DNA of 16,155 nucleotides from JBIICS01 sp044238735 (GCA_044238735.1 JBIICS010000061.1:1-16155), one strand, 5' to 3'. Shown: positions 1-8,549, counted from the first letter of the stretch. A program made the numbers and translations. The notes: generated by a model not told the origin, from the letters alone.

Positions 1-714
1 TTCCGTAATTACAGGAGAGTTTTCCTCACCTAAAGCAACTTTTCTTAAATAATTACCATGTTCTCCCAGTAATCTGTTAATCATTTCGGGAGAGGTGTTT
101 ACGAAATTTTGTACAGTATGTATTCCCATAGAACTTAATAAATTAAATGTTTTAGGCCCAACCATGGGCAATTTTTTAATAGATAATGGATTTAAAAAAC
201 TTCTAATCTCCGATGCTTTTACTTCCAGCTCCCCGTTTGGTTTACTCTCGTCGGTTGCTATTTTGGCTATGCTTTTGTTTATGGATAAACCAAACGAAAT
301 TGGTAAACCACTTTCTTTGATAATATTTTGCCTAAGCTCTTTCGCCCATTTTAAAGTCCCAAAGAAACGATCCATTCCGGTTAAGTCTAAATAGTGCTCG
401 TCAATAGAGGCCTTTTCAAATAAAGGAGCTTTGCTGGCAATTATTTCGGTAACCAGGTTGGAATATTTGCTGTATTCTTTATAATTACCTTTAATGTAAA
501 TGGCATGCGGACAAAGTCTTCGGGCCGTTACCATCGGCATTGCCGAATGAACTCCAAATTTCCGGGCTTCATAACTGCAGGTCGAAACCACCCCGCGATC
601 GCTAGTGCCACCAATTATAACAGGTTTACCGTTTAACGATGAATCCAATAATCGTTCTACCGACACAAAAAAAGTGTCTAAATCCAGATGCAGAATAGAA
701 CGATTGGTATCCAA
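1..714 (-). CDS. dinB: DNA polymerase IV (Y-family), N-terminal part, cut by window edge
   Basis: Error-prone translesion DNA polymerase that extends past damaged template bases in the cytoplasm. The 238 visible codons read towards position 1 and cover the palm, fingers, thumb and start of the little-finger domain. Seen: HLDLDTFF near residues 9-16 (catalytic Asp11 and steric-gate Phe16 by alignment with E. coli Asp8 and Phe13), SIDEHYLD at 103-110 with catalytic Asp105 and Glu106, LTGMDRFFG at 111-119, KIATDESKPNG at 151-161, and a thumb helix-hairpin-helix KKLPMVGPKT at 180-189. The chosen start is TTG at 712-714: the frame has a TAA only one codon upstream (718-720) and no ATG precedes the conserved N-terminus. 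The initiator would give MDTNRSILHLDLD, matching the usual family N-terminus. The small ORF upstream may be co-transcribed. Family assignment is secure; the start is an inference. Confidence 0.96.
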   Translation of the reverse strand, partial: MDTNRSILHLDLDTFFVSVERLLDSSLNGKPVIIGGTSDRGVVSTCSYEARKFGVHSAMPMVTARRLCPHAIYIKGNYKEYSKYSNLVTEIIASKAPLFEKASIDEHYLDLTGMDRFFGTLKWAKELRQNIIKESGLPISFGLSINKSIAKIATDESKPNGELEVKASEIRSFLNPLSIKKLPMVGPKTFNLLSSMGIHTVQNFVNTSPEMINRLLGEHGNYLRKVALGEENSPVITE

Positions 715-717
715 TTT

Positions 718-888
718 TTAGGCTTTTACACTGTGTAATATCCTAACTTGATTTTTCGGACTCCTTTTAGATGCATTATAACTGGAGGTAGATTCAAAAC
801 TTCTAACCCAGGCATTTAAATACTCTGCATAAAAGCCCAATACCATATATGGCATTGAATTTTCAATTTTTGAAATTAACTGATTCAT
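718..888 (-). CDS. Possible 56-residue small protein upstream of dinB
   Basis: Not recognised. An ATG at 886-888 opens a frame of 56 codons ending in TAA at 718-720. It is in the same frame as dinB, and only one codon (AAA) separates its stop from the dinB TTG. The product starts MNQLISKIENSMPYMVLGFY and ends in a basic stretch (ASKRSPKNQVRILHSVKA). It has no clear signal peptide or membrane segment. Codon use looks coding-like by eye. The upstream sequence is AT-rich with no Shine-Dalgarno, which is normal for this phylum. It could be a leader peptide that couples translation to dinB, a separate small gene, or chance. I cannot tell these apart from one sequence. Confidence 0.35.
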   Translation of the reverse strand: MNQLISKIENSMPYMVLGFYAEYLNAWVRSFESTSSYNASKRSPKNQVRILHSVKA

Positions 889-1060
889 AATTAAATTATT
901 TTTTAGATTATTATTAGATCATTATTATGATTACAAATCAATCAAATTAATTTATAAAAAGCAATAGATAATATCAAAAAAATAATAATTTAAATATCAA
1001 AAAGCGCATGTTATAGATAATCAGTTAATTAAAATGCTTAAATAAGGAGTTTTTAATAAA

Positions 1061-1088
1061 TAAAAAAGCCGCCTGATTTTCAGGCGGC
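1061..1088 (-). terminator. Rho-independent terminator of the OmpA-family lipoprotein gene
   Basis: Perfect 8-bp stem GCCGCCTG (1068-1075) and CAGGCGGC (1081-1088) with a 5-base loop. On the minus strand it is followed by a run of T (complement of the A tract 1062-1067). It begins 23 bases beyond the stop codon of the lipoprotein gene and separates it from the dinB region. Confidence 0.92.
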
Positions 1089-1111
1089 CTTGCTATAAAG
1101 GTTAATATTTA

Positions 1112-2134
1112 TTAGTTGGTTTCTAAAACTTTAAGTAATTCATCCAACTTAGGAGTTAAAATAATCTCCGTTCTTCTGTTCTTTTTGCGGGCTTCGGGTG
1201 TTTTAGCATTGTCAATCGGGAAGTATTCTCCTCTTCCGGCAGCAGTTAAACGGGTTGGATCAGTTTTGGAATTGCTGGTAATTATTTTAACAATAGCGGT
1301 TGCTCTCATTACGCTTAAATCCCAGTTATCTTTTATTTCTCCTTTACCCGTCATGGGTACATCGTCTGTATGGCCTTCAACCAAAACGTTAATATCATTG
1401 CTTTGTTCTAATACCTTTGCCAGTTTTTTCAAGGCTTCAACACCTTTTTCTTCTACTTTAATAGATCCTGAAGCAAACAATAAACTTTCATCAAGCGAAA
1501 CATAAATTTTACCATTTTTTTGAGTGATGGTTAAACCCTTATTTTCAAAACCTAATAATGCGTCCTGCACCTTGCGTTTTAAATCCAATACAGCCTGGTC
1601 TTTTTGTTTTAATATGTTTTCTAATTCTGCTAAACGGGCTTCGCGTTTTTGCAATTCCTGTTTGCTGAAATCTAAATCAACCTTTAAGGCATCGAGATTC
1701 TTTTTACGGGCTTCTAATTCATCAGCAAGCTTTTTTAATTCATCTTCCTTGCGTTGAAGTTGTTCTTGGGTTGATTGTAAACTACCAATCAGTTTTTTAT
1801 TTTCTTCTACATTGCCAGCCAGTAATTCTTTGTTTTTACTTAAAAGCAAATCATAGGTTTCGTTAAGTTTATCATAATTTTTGGTCATTTGTCTTATGGA
1901 GTTACCTTGCACGGTTGTATCTGCGCTTAAGGCTTTAATTCTCCTTTCCAGATCATTAATTTTAGTTTCCTGTTCGGTTTTTAAGGTCGTTAAATTTTGA
2001 TTTTCGCTGCGCAGCGTGGTGTTCTCCTCATCGCATTTACGGTATTTGCCTTTCATTTCTTCATATTGCTTGGAGGGAACGCAAGAAGTTAAGGCTGCTG
2101 CTGTTATAAGCGATATATAGATGTATTTTCTCAT
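1112..2134 (-). CDS. OmpA-family peptidoglycan-associated lipoprotein with long coiled coil
   Basis: Predicted outer-membrane lipoprotein that reaches through the periplasm to peptidoglycan. The 340-residue product opens with MRKYIYISLITAAALTSC, where LTSC is a lipobox with Cys18 as the lipidated residue. Residues 25-195 are a long, charged, heptad-rich helix (many E, K, L, N, Q), expected to be a coiled coil. Residues 205-330 form an OmpA/MotB C-terminal domain: SLLFASGSIKVEEKG near 217-231, VEGHTDDVP at 252-260, NWDLSVMRATA at 270-280, and AAGRGEYFPID followed by KKNRRTEI near 298-324. The glycan-contacting Asp and Arg motifs are present. This architecture is common in Bacteroidota. The gene stands alone, with its own terminator, divergent from the next gene. 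MotB is unlikely, since there is no transmembrane helix of motor type. Confidence 0.92.
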   Translation of the reverse strand: MRKYIYISLITAAALTSCVPSKQYEEMKGKYRKCDEENTTLRSENQNLTTLKTEQETKINDLERRIKALSADTTVQGNSIRQMTKNYDKLNETYDLLLSKNKELLAGNVEENKKLIGSLQSTQEQLQRKEDELKKLADELEARKKNLDALKVDLDFSKQELQKREARLAELENILKQKDQAVLDLKRKVQDALLGFENKGLTITQKNGKIYVSLDESLLFASGSIKVEEKGVEALKKLAKVLEQSNDINVLVEGHTDDVPMTGKGEIKDNWDLSVMRATAIVKIITSNSKTDPTRLTAAGRGEYFPIDNAKTPEARKKNRRTEIILTPKLDELLKVLETN

Positions 2135-2251
2135 CAGATTAAGATTTTACTTTTTTAAAAATACGTTGTTAAAAAACTTTATTAAAAATGGGGTAACATT
2201 TTTATCAACATTTGCGTTTTAATAGTAGAGAATAAAATAATACTAACTAAT

Positions 2252-2965
2252 ATGAAACCACTTAACAAAAACTGGTTAACAGAACACAACTTAGATTTTG
2301 AATATAAGAAGTATGTGTTATTGGCCTATCTCAAGTCGGTTGAACATGATTTTGAATTGCAAAAGCTTTATCCGGCTTTAAGTGATTTAGTGGAGCATTA
2401 CAGGAATGTTATTTTAATTAAAGAAAATTCGGAACAATTAAATCATCGTTTTAATCGAAGCATAAAAAAAATTGATTTAAACCGGTTAAAGTTTATATAC
2501 GATGAAATTGAAAGAAATGTTGGTTTATTGAAAGAACTGGAGGAAATAATTGATTATTCTATTCCTCAGTTTAAAAAATACCTGGAAGAAGGAAAAAAAA
2601 TTTATGAATTTATAGAAAAGCAAATTCACATTGAACCACTGGGTATAATCTCTCTGCAAAATGATGAAGGCTATATGTTTTTGCATTACTCAGATGCTCC
2701 TAAAACACAGGTTTATCAGTATCATATCACCATTTTTGATCAGCCCGACGAAAAATACAGGGCGATTAATACTACTTTTATTAAAGAATACGATTTAGGA
2801 TTTAGCTCCACTTTTCAGTCAATTAAGACTGATTTATTAAAAGAGCGGAATCAACTTCCCAATCCTGCTACCTATTTAATTGAAAGCGAATACTCTTTTC
2901 CAATAGCCGAAACTTTTTTACCAATTGCAAAACGGATGCTGGTTAAATTCACAGCCCATCTTTGA
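2252..2965 (+). CDS. Hypothetical cytosolic protein, 237 residues
   Basis: Not recognised. The product has no signal peptide or membrane helix, so it is probably cytosolic. Residues 1-130 look almost entirely helical and are rich in Lys, Glu and Leu, with a likely coiled coil around 85-130 (IERNVGLLKELEEIIDYS). Residues 130-237 look mixed alpha/beta, starting IEPLGIISLQNDEGYMFLHY, with an aromatic stretch TQVYQYHITIFDQPDEKYRA near 152-171, and ending in an SFPIAETFLPIAKRMLVKF segment. The start ATG at 2252 is the first in frame after the 117-base region shared with the divergent lipoprotein gene. It converges on the DUF4294 gene. Base composition matches its neighbours. No function can be assigned. 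Confidence 0.85.
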   Translation: MKPLNKNWLTEHNLDFEYKKYVLLAYLKSVEHDFELQKLYPALSDLVEHYRNVILIKENSEQLNHRFNRSIKKIDLNRLKFIYDEIERNVGLLKELEEIIDYSIPQFKKYLEEGKKIYEFIEKQIHIEPLGIISLQNDEGYMFLHYSDAPKTQVYQYHITIFDQPDEKYRAINTTFIKEYDLGFSSTFQSIKTDLLKERNQLPNPATYLIESEYSFPIAETFLPIAKRMLVKFTAHL

Positions 2966-3018
2966 TGGCTAAAGGGAACTATTTAAATAGTATAGATATA
3001 ATTGGAGGAGCAATGATT

Positions 3019-3654
3019 TTATAAGAGACCATTTTCAAGAAGGCAAACAATGCTTTCTATTTGTTTGTCATCTTTTTCAGGATCGTATTCCGACTTAAGA
3101 TTATTACCAAATAAGCGCGCCACCGATTGCCACATAAAGGCCGTTGTACTTCCTCTAAACTGTTTTAATATTTCGTAGGAAGTTTTCCCACTTTCTCGGT
3201 CAATTAATTTTAATAAGATTTGGCCTTGAGAATAAGTTAGGTTTTTAATATCGCTCTCAAATTCTGCTATTAATTTTCTTTCACATTCTTTAAGCAAACG
3301 ATTTTTTTCGTATTCACTTTTGGTAGATACAATGAGTTTGTTGTATTCTTTAATTTTTTTACCGGCTATTTTAGCATACGGGTAGGCTTTTTTTACATTG
3401 CGGACAAGGCGTTGATGTTTCCATTCGGCAATTGGATTTTTAAATTTGCGGTTGTCCACCACAAAAGCCGCTTTTAAGTATACAATAGGTAATGTGTCGT
3501 TTCCTACAATTGTGGCGTAAGATTGAATGCCCGCTTCCTCTCTGGAAATGTCATGATACAACAATTTACCACCGGTAGTTCCGGTATGCTGATTTTGAGC
3601 AAAAGCAAAGCTAAATTTCAAAATAAGTAATGTTGAGGCTAATAGCGGTTTCAT
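3019..3654 (-). CDS. DUF4294 family exported protein
   Basis: A conserved Bacteroidota protein of unknown function. The 211-residue product begins with a signal peptide (MKPLLASTLLILKFSFAFAQ) probably cleaved after the Ala-Gln region, so it acts in the periplasm or at the outer membrane. The family core runs from about residue 80 to the end: LVRNVKKAYPYAKIAGKKIK, a charged helical segment, LTYSQGQILLKLIDRESGKT, then FMWQSVARLFGNNLKSEYDP. The SQGxxLxKLIDRExGKTSY and WQSVARLFG blocks are the ones I recognise as typical of DUF4294. It starts 39 bases after the accC stop on the same strand, so the two are probably co-transcribed, but nothing in the protein suggests a role in carboxylation. No obvious terminator follows. 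Confidence 0.88.
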   Translation of the reverse strand: MKPLLASTLLILKFSFAFAQNQHTGTTGGKLLYHDISREEAGIQSYATIVGNDTLPIVYLKAAFVVDNRKFKNPIAEWKHQRLVRNVKKAYPYAKIAGKKIKEYNKLIVSTKSEYEKNRLLKECERKLIAEFESDIKNLTYSQGQILLKLIDRESGKTSYEILKQFRGSTTAFMWQSVARLFGNNLKSEYDPEKDDKQIESIVCLLENGLL

Positions 3655-3693
3655 TTTTTAGTTTAATTTAACTAATTCAATAGGCGTGCCAAA

Positions 3694-5178
3694 CTAAATT
3701 CTGTTGGCTTTCCATTTGGTTTTAGTCTTATTAACGCTTTGTACGCTGTTTTTATTGTTAAGGTTTCTTTTATTAAAAAAATGAGCTGCAAAAAGCGCTG
3801 CTACAAGTTCTTCATCTTTATTGGTTTTGTTTAAAACATCCGGAGTGTAATATTTTTTAATGAAGTGGGTGTCAAAGTTTCCGGAAGTAAATGCTTCGTG
3901 AAGCATAACGAATTTACAAAACCCTAGAGTGGTTTCAACGCCTGTTATTTTATAGTCGTCTATAGCCCTTACCATTCTATCTATCGATTCGGTGCGAGTT
4001 TTGGCATGGGTAATTAGTTTAGCAATCATAGGATCGTAATAAATGGGTATATCCATTCCTTCTTCAAAACCATCATCAACCCTTACTCCCGGACCTTTTG
4101 GTGTTTTGTATGTTTCCAATTTACCTATATCGGGCAAAAAATTGTTTAAAGGATCCTCTGCATAAACCCTAACTTCCATTGCATGTCCATTAATTTTAAG
4201 ATCATCCTGATTAAAACTTAATTTTTCACCACGTGCAACTTTAATTTGTTCTTTTACCAGATCAACACCTGTTATCATTTCGGTTACAGGATGTTCTACC
4301 TGCAGGCGGGTATTCATTTCTAAAAAGTAAAAGTTTTTATTTTCATCTAATAGAAATTCTACAGTACCAGCGCCCACATAATTACAAGCTTTTGCAACAT
4401 TAACAGCACACTCGCCCATCGCTTTACGAATTTCGGGTGTTAAAACAGCCGAAGGCGCTTCTTCAATTACTTTTTGATGTCGGCGTTGTACCGAGCACTC
4501 CCTCTCAAATAAGTGAACAATATGGCCGTGGGTATCTCCTAATACTTGTATTTCTATGTGTCTTGGTCCTGCTACATATTTTTCAATAAAAACAGACCCA
4601 TCACCAAAAGCAGATGTGGCCTCGCTTACAGCCAATTTCATCTGTTCTTCAAAATCTTCAATGCGCTCCACAATTCGCATTCCTTTACCACCACCACCGG
4701 CGCTGGCTTTTATTAATAAAGGAAACCCGGTACGTAAAGCAATCTCTTTTCCTTCTTCTACCGAGGATATGGCTCCTTTACTGCCCGGAACCATTGGAAT
4801 ATTGTATTTTTCTACAGCTGCTTTTGCCGAGAGTTTATCTCCCATAATATCCATGGCCTCCGGTGATGGTCCGATAAACGTTATACCTGCCGCCTTTACT
4901 TTATGAGCAAAGTCTGAATTTTCAGATAAAAAACCATATCCCGGATGAATTCCATCTACATTTAACTGCTTACATACATCAATTAAACGATCCATTTGGA
5001 GGTAAGATTGGGAAGAGGCGGGAGGCCCAACGCAAACTGCTTCATCTGCATATTTAACATGCGGTGAGTTTCGATCGGCTTCCGAGTATACCGCTACGGT
5101 TTTAATGCCCATTTCTTTACACGATTTCATTACTCTTAAGGCAATTTCTCCTCTATTTGCAACTAATATTTTTTTCAT
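3694..5178 (-). CDS. accC: Biotin carboxylase subunit of an acyl-CoA carboxylase
   Basis: Uses ATP and bicarbonate to carboxylate the biotin of a carrier protein, the first half-reaction of acetyl-, propionyl- or methylcrotonyl-CoA carboxylase. The 494-residue product has the N-terminal domain (KKILVANRGEIALR), an ATP-grasp domain with glycine-rich KASAGGGGKGMRIV at 157-170, HIEIQVLGD at 207-215, RECSVQRRHQKV at 226-237 and FLEMNTRLQVEHPVTE at 285-300 (Glu287, Asn289, Arg291, Glu295), then the C-terminal biotin carboxylase domain. It exceeds the usual fatty-acid-synthesis AccC (about 450 residues) by a 40-residue tail. That tail and HEAFTSGNFDTHFI suit a propionyl-CoA-type subunit, so the accC symbol is generic. 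No biotinyl domain is fused; the likely partner is the carrier encoded at 15343-15849. Stop codon is TAG. Confidence 0.93.
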   Translation of the reverse strand: MKKILVANRGEIALRVMKSCKEMGIKTVAVYSEADRNSPHVKYADEAVCVGPPASSQSYLQMDRLIDVCKQLNVDGIHPGYGFLSENSDFAHKVKAAGITFIGPSPEAMDIMGDKLSAKAAVEKYNIPMVPGSKGAISSVEEGKEIALRTGFPLLIKASAGGGGKGMRIVERIEDFEEQMKLAVSEATSAFGDGSVFIEKYVAGPRHIEIQVLGDTHGHIVHLFERECSVQRRHQKVIEEAPSAVLTPEIRKAMGECAVNVAKACNYVGAGTVEFLLDENKNFYFLEMNTRLQVEHPVTEMITGVDLVKEQIKVARGEKLSFNQDDLKINGHAMEVRVYAEDPLNNFLPDIGKLETYKTPKGPGVRVDDGFEEGMDIPIYYDPMIAKLITHAKTRTESIDRMVRAIDDYKITGVETTLGFCKFVMLHEAFTSGNFDTHFIKKYYTPDVLNKTNKDEELVAALFAAHFFNKRNLNNKNSVQSVNKTKTKWKANRI

Positions 5179-5257
5179 ATTAAAGAATTTAAACAGATAT
5201 ATTTATACTTTGGTATATAAAATCTGTTTTGGATAATTTTAACTTGGTTTTATAAAA

Positions 5258-5265
5258 CAAATTTA
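5258..5265 (-). promoter_or_regulatory. Candidate -7 element for accC
   Basis: The minus strand reads TAAATTTG, which fits the Bacteroidota -7 consensus TAnnTTTG, about 80 bases upstream of the accC start. I do not see a convincing -33 TTTG at the usual distance, and the region is AT-rich, so chance is a real alternative. Confidence 0.35.
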
Positions 5266-5313
5266 TCATTTTACTTAACATTTTACAGGCTTATATTAGC
5301 AAAAACAAAGGGA

Positions 5314-7722
5314 ATGCGCTTTTTTTTTATTTTAGGATTCACTCTAATCATAAATACAGGTTTTGCCGCCAATACAATTGCAGATTCTTCGGCGGGTTTT
5401 ACCCCTCTAAATTTTGAAAATTATTTACTAAAAGCCCTAAATATTTGGCGTAAAAACGAAGGTTTGGATACTTTAGAAACTAATCCTGTTTTATATGCTA
5501 CTGCCGAACATCATGCCGCATTTATGGCCATAGAAAACAAACTGCAAAACGAGGAATCCAATAAAAAATATAAAACAGTTGGCGATCGTTCCATACATTA
5601 TGGTGGTACACGAAAAGTAGATGAGATCATTTATACAATGGCCATTGCCCAGGGTTCTCAGGAAATGAGCACCAATTCGGTAATAGAAATTGTTTTAAAT
5701 AAATGGAAAGAGGGAAAAAAGGAAAGGCCCTTGTGTTTAAATGGTAAATATATTTTTGTTGGTATTAGTTGTAAGCTTGAAAAAGGAGGAAAAAAGGCAT
5801 TTCTTTCGGTGGTATTGGGCGATTATACATCCTTTAATACGGGTGCTGCTAAACGAAATACCTTAAAGGTGCCCTATACCAAAAAATATAAAAAGGTGAA
5901 AGCCCCCGATGATCCTTTAAAGGAATGTAAAAACTGCGACAAGTTTAAAGATTGGCATATGTTGGTGGACGGTTTAAATGTGAACGAAAAAGGGGAAATT
6001 ATTTTGATATACCCTAATTTAAAGGAGATTAAAAAAATTCTTAAGAAACCAAAAGATGGTTTCGCCATTGATATTGTTCAGAAAGCCCAATATGAAAGTC
6101 CGGAATACAATGTTATAGACTTCAATTTGATAAATAAAGGGGTGATGGTAAAAAAACCTATGTACACGGATAAAATTTTAGCCAAAAACAGAGCCATTTC
6201 CGAAAAGAAAGGGAAGGTTCTTTATCTGGATGTTGTTCTTGGAAAAATTCCAAAGAAAATGAACAGAGATTTTGAAGTTAATTTAATGATTTTGCAAGAA
6301 GGTAAAGTGTGTAAAACGCTTACCAAATCATATATAGAGCAGGGCGAACAGGTAAGTAATAATAAACTTGATTTACTTTTAATTCCTGATAGCGATGCCT
6401 ATCTAAAACCAAAATTCAAGCCCACTGCTGAATCCACCATTTTAAATTTTATTGTACCATTCGAAAAAAATAAATCGGATTATAAAGAGGCCGATATTAA
6501 ACCTATACTGGATGCTTTGAAGGAACCCGATTTTATTATAGAGGGGGTATATATTTTTGCTTATGCTTCTATTGAAGGGGATTCCGTATCTAACGCTAAT
6601 TTGCAACGTAGGCGTGGAGAAAGTATAATTAATACTTTTAAGCAGATGCATAAAAACGATATTACAGCCAATGTAAAAACAAACGATTCGTGGGATTTAT
6701 TCCGACTTGAAATGGATGGAACTCCATTTAATTATTTAACCGAAATGCCTAAGCAAAAGGCAATTAAAATTATTAATGAAAATAAATCCCTGCAGGATAG
6801 TTTAGAGCCTTATTTATCTAAACAACGTTTTGCTCAAGTAATTCTGGATATTACATACGATATAAAAGGTAATAAGGAACAAAAATATTCACTTGCGCTG
6901 TTGAATAAAGCAATTAAAAAAAATGAATTAAAAACAGCCTATAAAATACAGTATTTTTTAGAGGAGGCGGTTAGAGAAAATAAATATCCGGCATCGGTAT
7001 TAGATTATGTTGAGTTGCCTAACGAAACACAAAACTCGGGTTTAATTAATAATAAAATTGTATATAACTACATTAAAGACGGAAAGAAATTATCGGATAA
7101 AGAACTAAATGCTTTTAATGATTTAAGAACTTTAGATCCCTCTAATGCAACAGTAAAATTTAATTATGTTTTATGTAATTTAAAATGGGGTGAATTAAAA
7201 GCTGAAAAAAACTTTTTTGATCAATTACAGTCGGATGTGGATGGATTGTATAAGTCGGCGATTAATAAAAAATGGGTAGATGCCTTAAATGCAGAGTTGC
7301 AGTTTAAATTTATGGAGGCTTATGACACTATGCCTAACAATCAAACCGTTATTCAACAATGTACAGATAAAATTAAAAGTTTTTACAATTTTAAAGAGGG
7401 TAGTTGGGAGAACTCTCTTAAATTATCGTATGCTCTCGCCCGATTTAATGATTTTAAATTTGCTACTTCCATTTTAGAACCGTTTATTTTAAACACAAAT
7501 GAAGTTCCTAATCAAAATTTGGTAATTGCTTACATGAGTTATTGTGCTCAATTACCCGAAAAAATTAATTCTAAACCATTTGCTCAGGCTGCAAAAATTG
7601 CCAAGGAACATTATCCGGCAAAATTTTGTGAAGTTATTGGTCAGCCTTACATAACTATTCAGGTGCTGGATAATCCGGATGTTAAACGGTGTTTTGTAGA
7701 GGCCGGTTGTTCATTAAAATAA
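5314..7722 (+). CDS. Large exported protein: CAP (SCP/PR-1-like) domain, OmpA-like segment, helical C-terminus
   Basis: Function unknown. The 802-residue product starts with a signal peptide (MRFFFILGFTLIINTGFAA). Residues 35-172 resemble a CAP domain: an opening helix ALNIWRKNEGLDTLETNPVL at 41-60, AEHHAAFMAIENKL at 64-77 with the conserved His position, a central IHYGGTRKVDEIIY, and a closing strand pair (IFVGISCKLEKGG, LSVVLGDY). Residues 200-260 carry a CKNCDKF pair. Around 378-445 there is an OmpA-like segment: NFIVPFEKNKSDY, then FAYASIEGDSVSNANLQRRR, the arrangement of the OmpA/MotB fold. It lacks the GHTD motif, so peptidoglycan binding is uncertain. The rest (about 500-790) looks like helical repeats, possibly TPR-like. 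Five bases separate it from the GDPD lipoprotein gene, so they probably form an operon. Confidence 0.85.
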   Translation: MRFFFILGFTLIINTGFAANTIADSSAGFTPLNFENYLLKALNIWRKNEGLDTLETNPVLYATAEHHAAFMAIENKLQNEESNKKYKTVGDRSIHYGGTRKVDEIIYTMAIAQGSQEMSTNSVIEIVLNKWKEGKKERPLCLNGKYIFVGISCKLEKGGKKAFLSVVLGDYTSFNTGAAKRNTLKVPYTKKYKKVKAPDDPLKECKNCDKFKDWHMLVDGLNVNEKGEIILIYPNLKEIKKILKKPKDGFAIDIVQKAQYESPEYNVIDFNLINKGVMVKKPMYTDKILAKNRAISEKKGKVLYLDVVLGKIPKKMNRDFEVNLMILQEGKVCKTLTKSYIEQGEQVSNNKLDLLLIPDSDAYLKPKFKPTAESTILNFIVPFEKNKSDYKEADIKPILDALKEPDFIIEGVYIFAYASIEGDSVSNANLQRRRGESIINTFKQMHKNDITANVKTNDSWDLFRLEMDGTPFNYLTEMPKQKAIKIINENKSLQDSLEPYLSKQRFAQVILDITYDIKGNKEQKYSLALLNKAIKKNELKTAYKIQYFLEEAVRENKYPASVLDYVELPNETQNSGLINNKIVYNYIKDGKKLSDKELNAFNDLRTLDPSNATVKFNYVLCNLKWGELKAEKNFFDQLQSDVDGLYKSAINKKWVDALNAELQFKFMEAYDTMPNNQTVIQQCTDKIKSFYNFKEGSWENSLKLSYALARFNDFKFATSILEPFILNTNEVPNQNLVIAYMSYCAQLPEKINSKPFAQAAKIAKEHYPAKFCEVIGQPYITIQVLDNPDVKRCFVEAGCSLK

Positions 7723-7727
7723 ATATT

Positions 7728-8549
7728 ATGCGTTCTTTATATTTCGCGATTATTTTTTTAATCACTTTTATTTCCTGTAAACCAAATGAAAAGAAAATTC
7801 CGACACCTTACGAATTAAAACTTACTGAATTGCATGGGCATCGTGGTTGCCGTGGTTTATATCCTGAAAACTCATTGCCGGCTTTTATAAATGCCTTAAA
7901 ATTTGGGGTAGATGTTCTGGAAATGGATGTTTGTGTTAGTAAGGATAATCAAGTATTTGTTTCTCACGAACCGTTTTATAATCCCGAAATTTGTGATGGA
8001 GATTCTGATTTAAATCTATATAATCTTAATTATTCGGAAATAAGAAAATCAGATTGTGGTATGAAAGAGCATCCTCGATTTCCTGAACAGCAAAAAATAA
8101 AAGTATATAAGCCTCTTCTAATCGAAGTAATTGATAGTGTTGAAAGATTTTGCAAACGCCAAAACATTAAACCGCCAAAGTTTAATATTGAGTTAAAAAG
8201 TGAACCGAATAAATATAAGTATAGTCAGCCAGAACCAAAGCTGTTTTGTATGTTGGTACACAATGTGCTAAAAGGTTCAGGAATATATAGCAGAACGATT
8301 ATTCAATCTTTTGATCCTGAAATTTTAAAAGCTTACAAAAAAATAAATCCATTTGTTAAATTATCATTATTGGTTGAAAATGATTTGAGTTTGATCGCTC
8401 ATCTTAAGAAAGCGGGTTTAATACCTAATATTTTTAGCCCTTATTATAAAATGGTTAATAAATCTGTGGTAGATAGCTGTCATTTAATGGGTATGGAAAT
8501 TATTCCATGGACAGTTAATGATACTGCAGAAGCACTGAGATTGTTATAG
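7728..8549 (+). CDS. Glycerophosphodiester phosphodiesterase lipoprotein, ended early by an in-frame TAG
   Basis: Hydrolyses glycerophosphodiesters to glycerol 3-phosphate and an alcohol. I chose the ATG at 7728, not the in-frame upstream ATG at 7689 inside the preceding gene, because it gives the lipoprotein signal MRSLYFAIIFLITFISC (lipobox Cys17). GDPD barrel motifs seen: HGHRGCRGLYPENSLPAF at 36-53 (His38, Arg39, Glu47), VLEMDVCVSKDNQVFVSHEP at 63-82 (Glu65, Asp67, His80), FNIELKSEP at 152-160 (Glu155), and a late strand MEIIPWTVND at 256-265. The frame stops at TAG 8547-8549 after 273 residues, but homology continues in the same frame for 19 codons with LGVNAIITDYPN, the normal last strand of the family. 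Activity without that strand is doubtful; see the next feature. Confidence 0.88.
   Translation: MRSLYFAIIFLITFISCKPNEKKIPTPYELKLTELHGHRGCRGLYPENSLPAFINALKFGVDVLEMDVCVSKDNQVFVSHEPFYNPEICDGDSDLNLYNLNYSEIRKSDCGMKEHPRFPEQQKIKVYKPLLIEVIDSVERFCKRQNIKPPKFNIELKSEPNKYKYSQPEPKLFCMLVHNVLKGSGIYSRTIIQSFDPEILKAYKKINPFVKLSLLVENDLSLIAHLKKAGLIPNIFSPYYKMVNKSVVDSCHLMGMEIIPWTVNDTAEALRLL

Noticed and set aside
95..394. Plus-strand open frame of 99 codons
   Set aside because: It lies opposite dinB, whose translation matches Y-family motifs throughout; this is a shadow frame.
889..1060. Possible repeat array or hidden RNA in the AT-rich stretch upstream of the small ORF
   Set aside because: Runs of A and T with no repeated unit and no stable stem apart from the terminator at 1061-1088.
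1116..1757. Two plus-strand open frames opposite the OmpA-family lipoprotein
   Set aside because: Ser/Phe/Lys-rich translations typical of the complement of a coiled-coil gene; no motif.
4556..4906. Plus-strand open frames opposite accC
   Set aside because: The accC frame carries all catalytic residues here; the antisense frames are Pro/Leu-rich shadows.
7689..7727. Upstream ATG for the GDPD gene
   Set aside because: It would overlap the preceding gene and put MFCRGRLFIKINI before a complete lipoprotein signal that starts at 7728.
8547..8549. TAG as a recoded sense codon genome-wide
   Set aside because: accC ends at TAG where its protein is already complete with a tail, and the GDPD frame itself ends at another TAG; TAA and TGA are also used normally.
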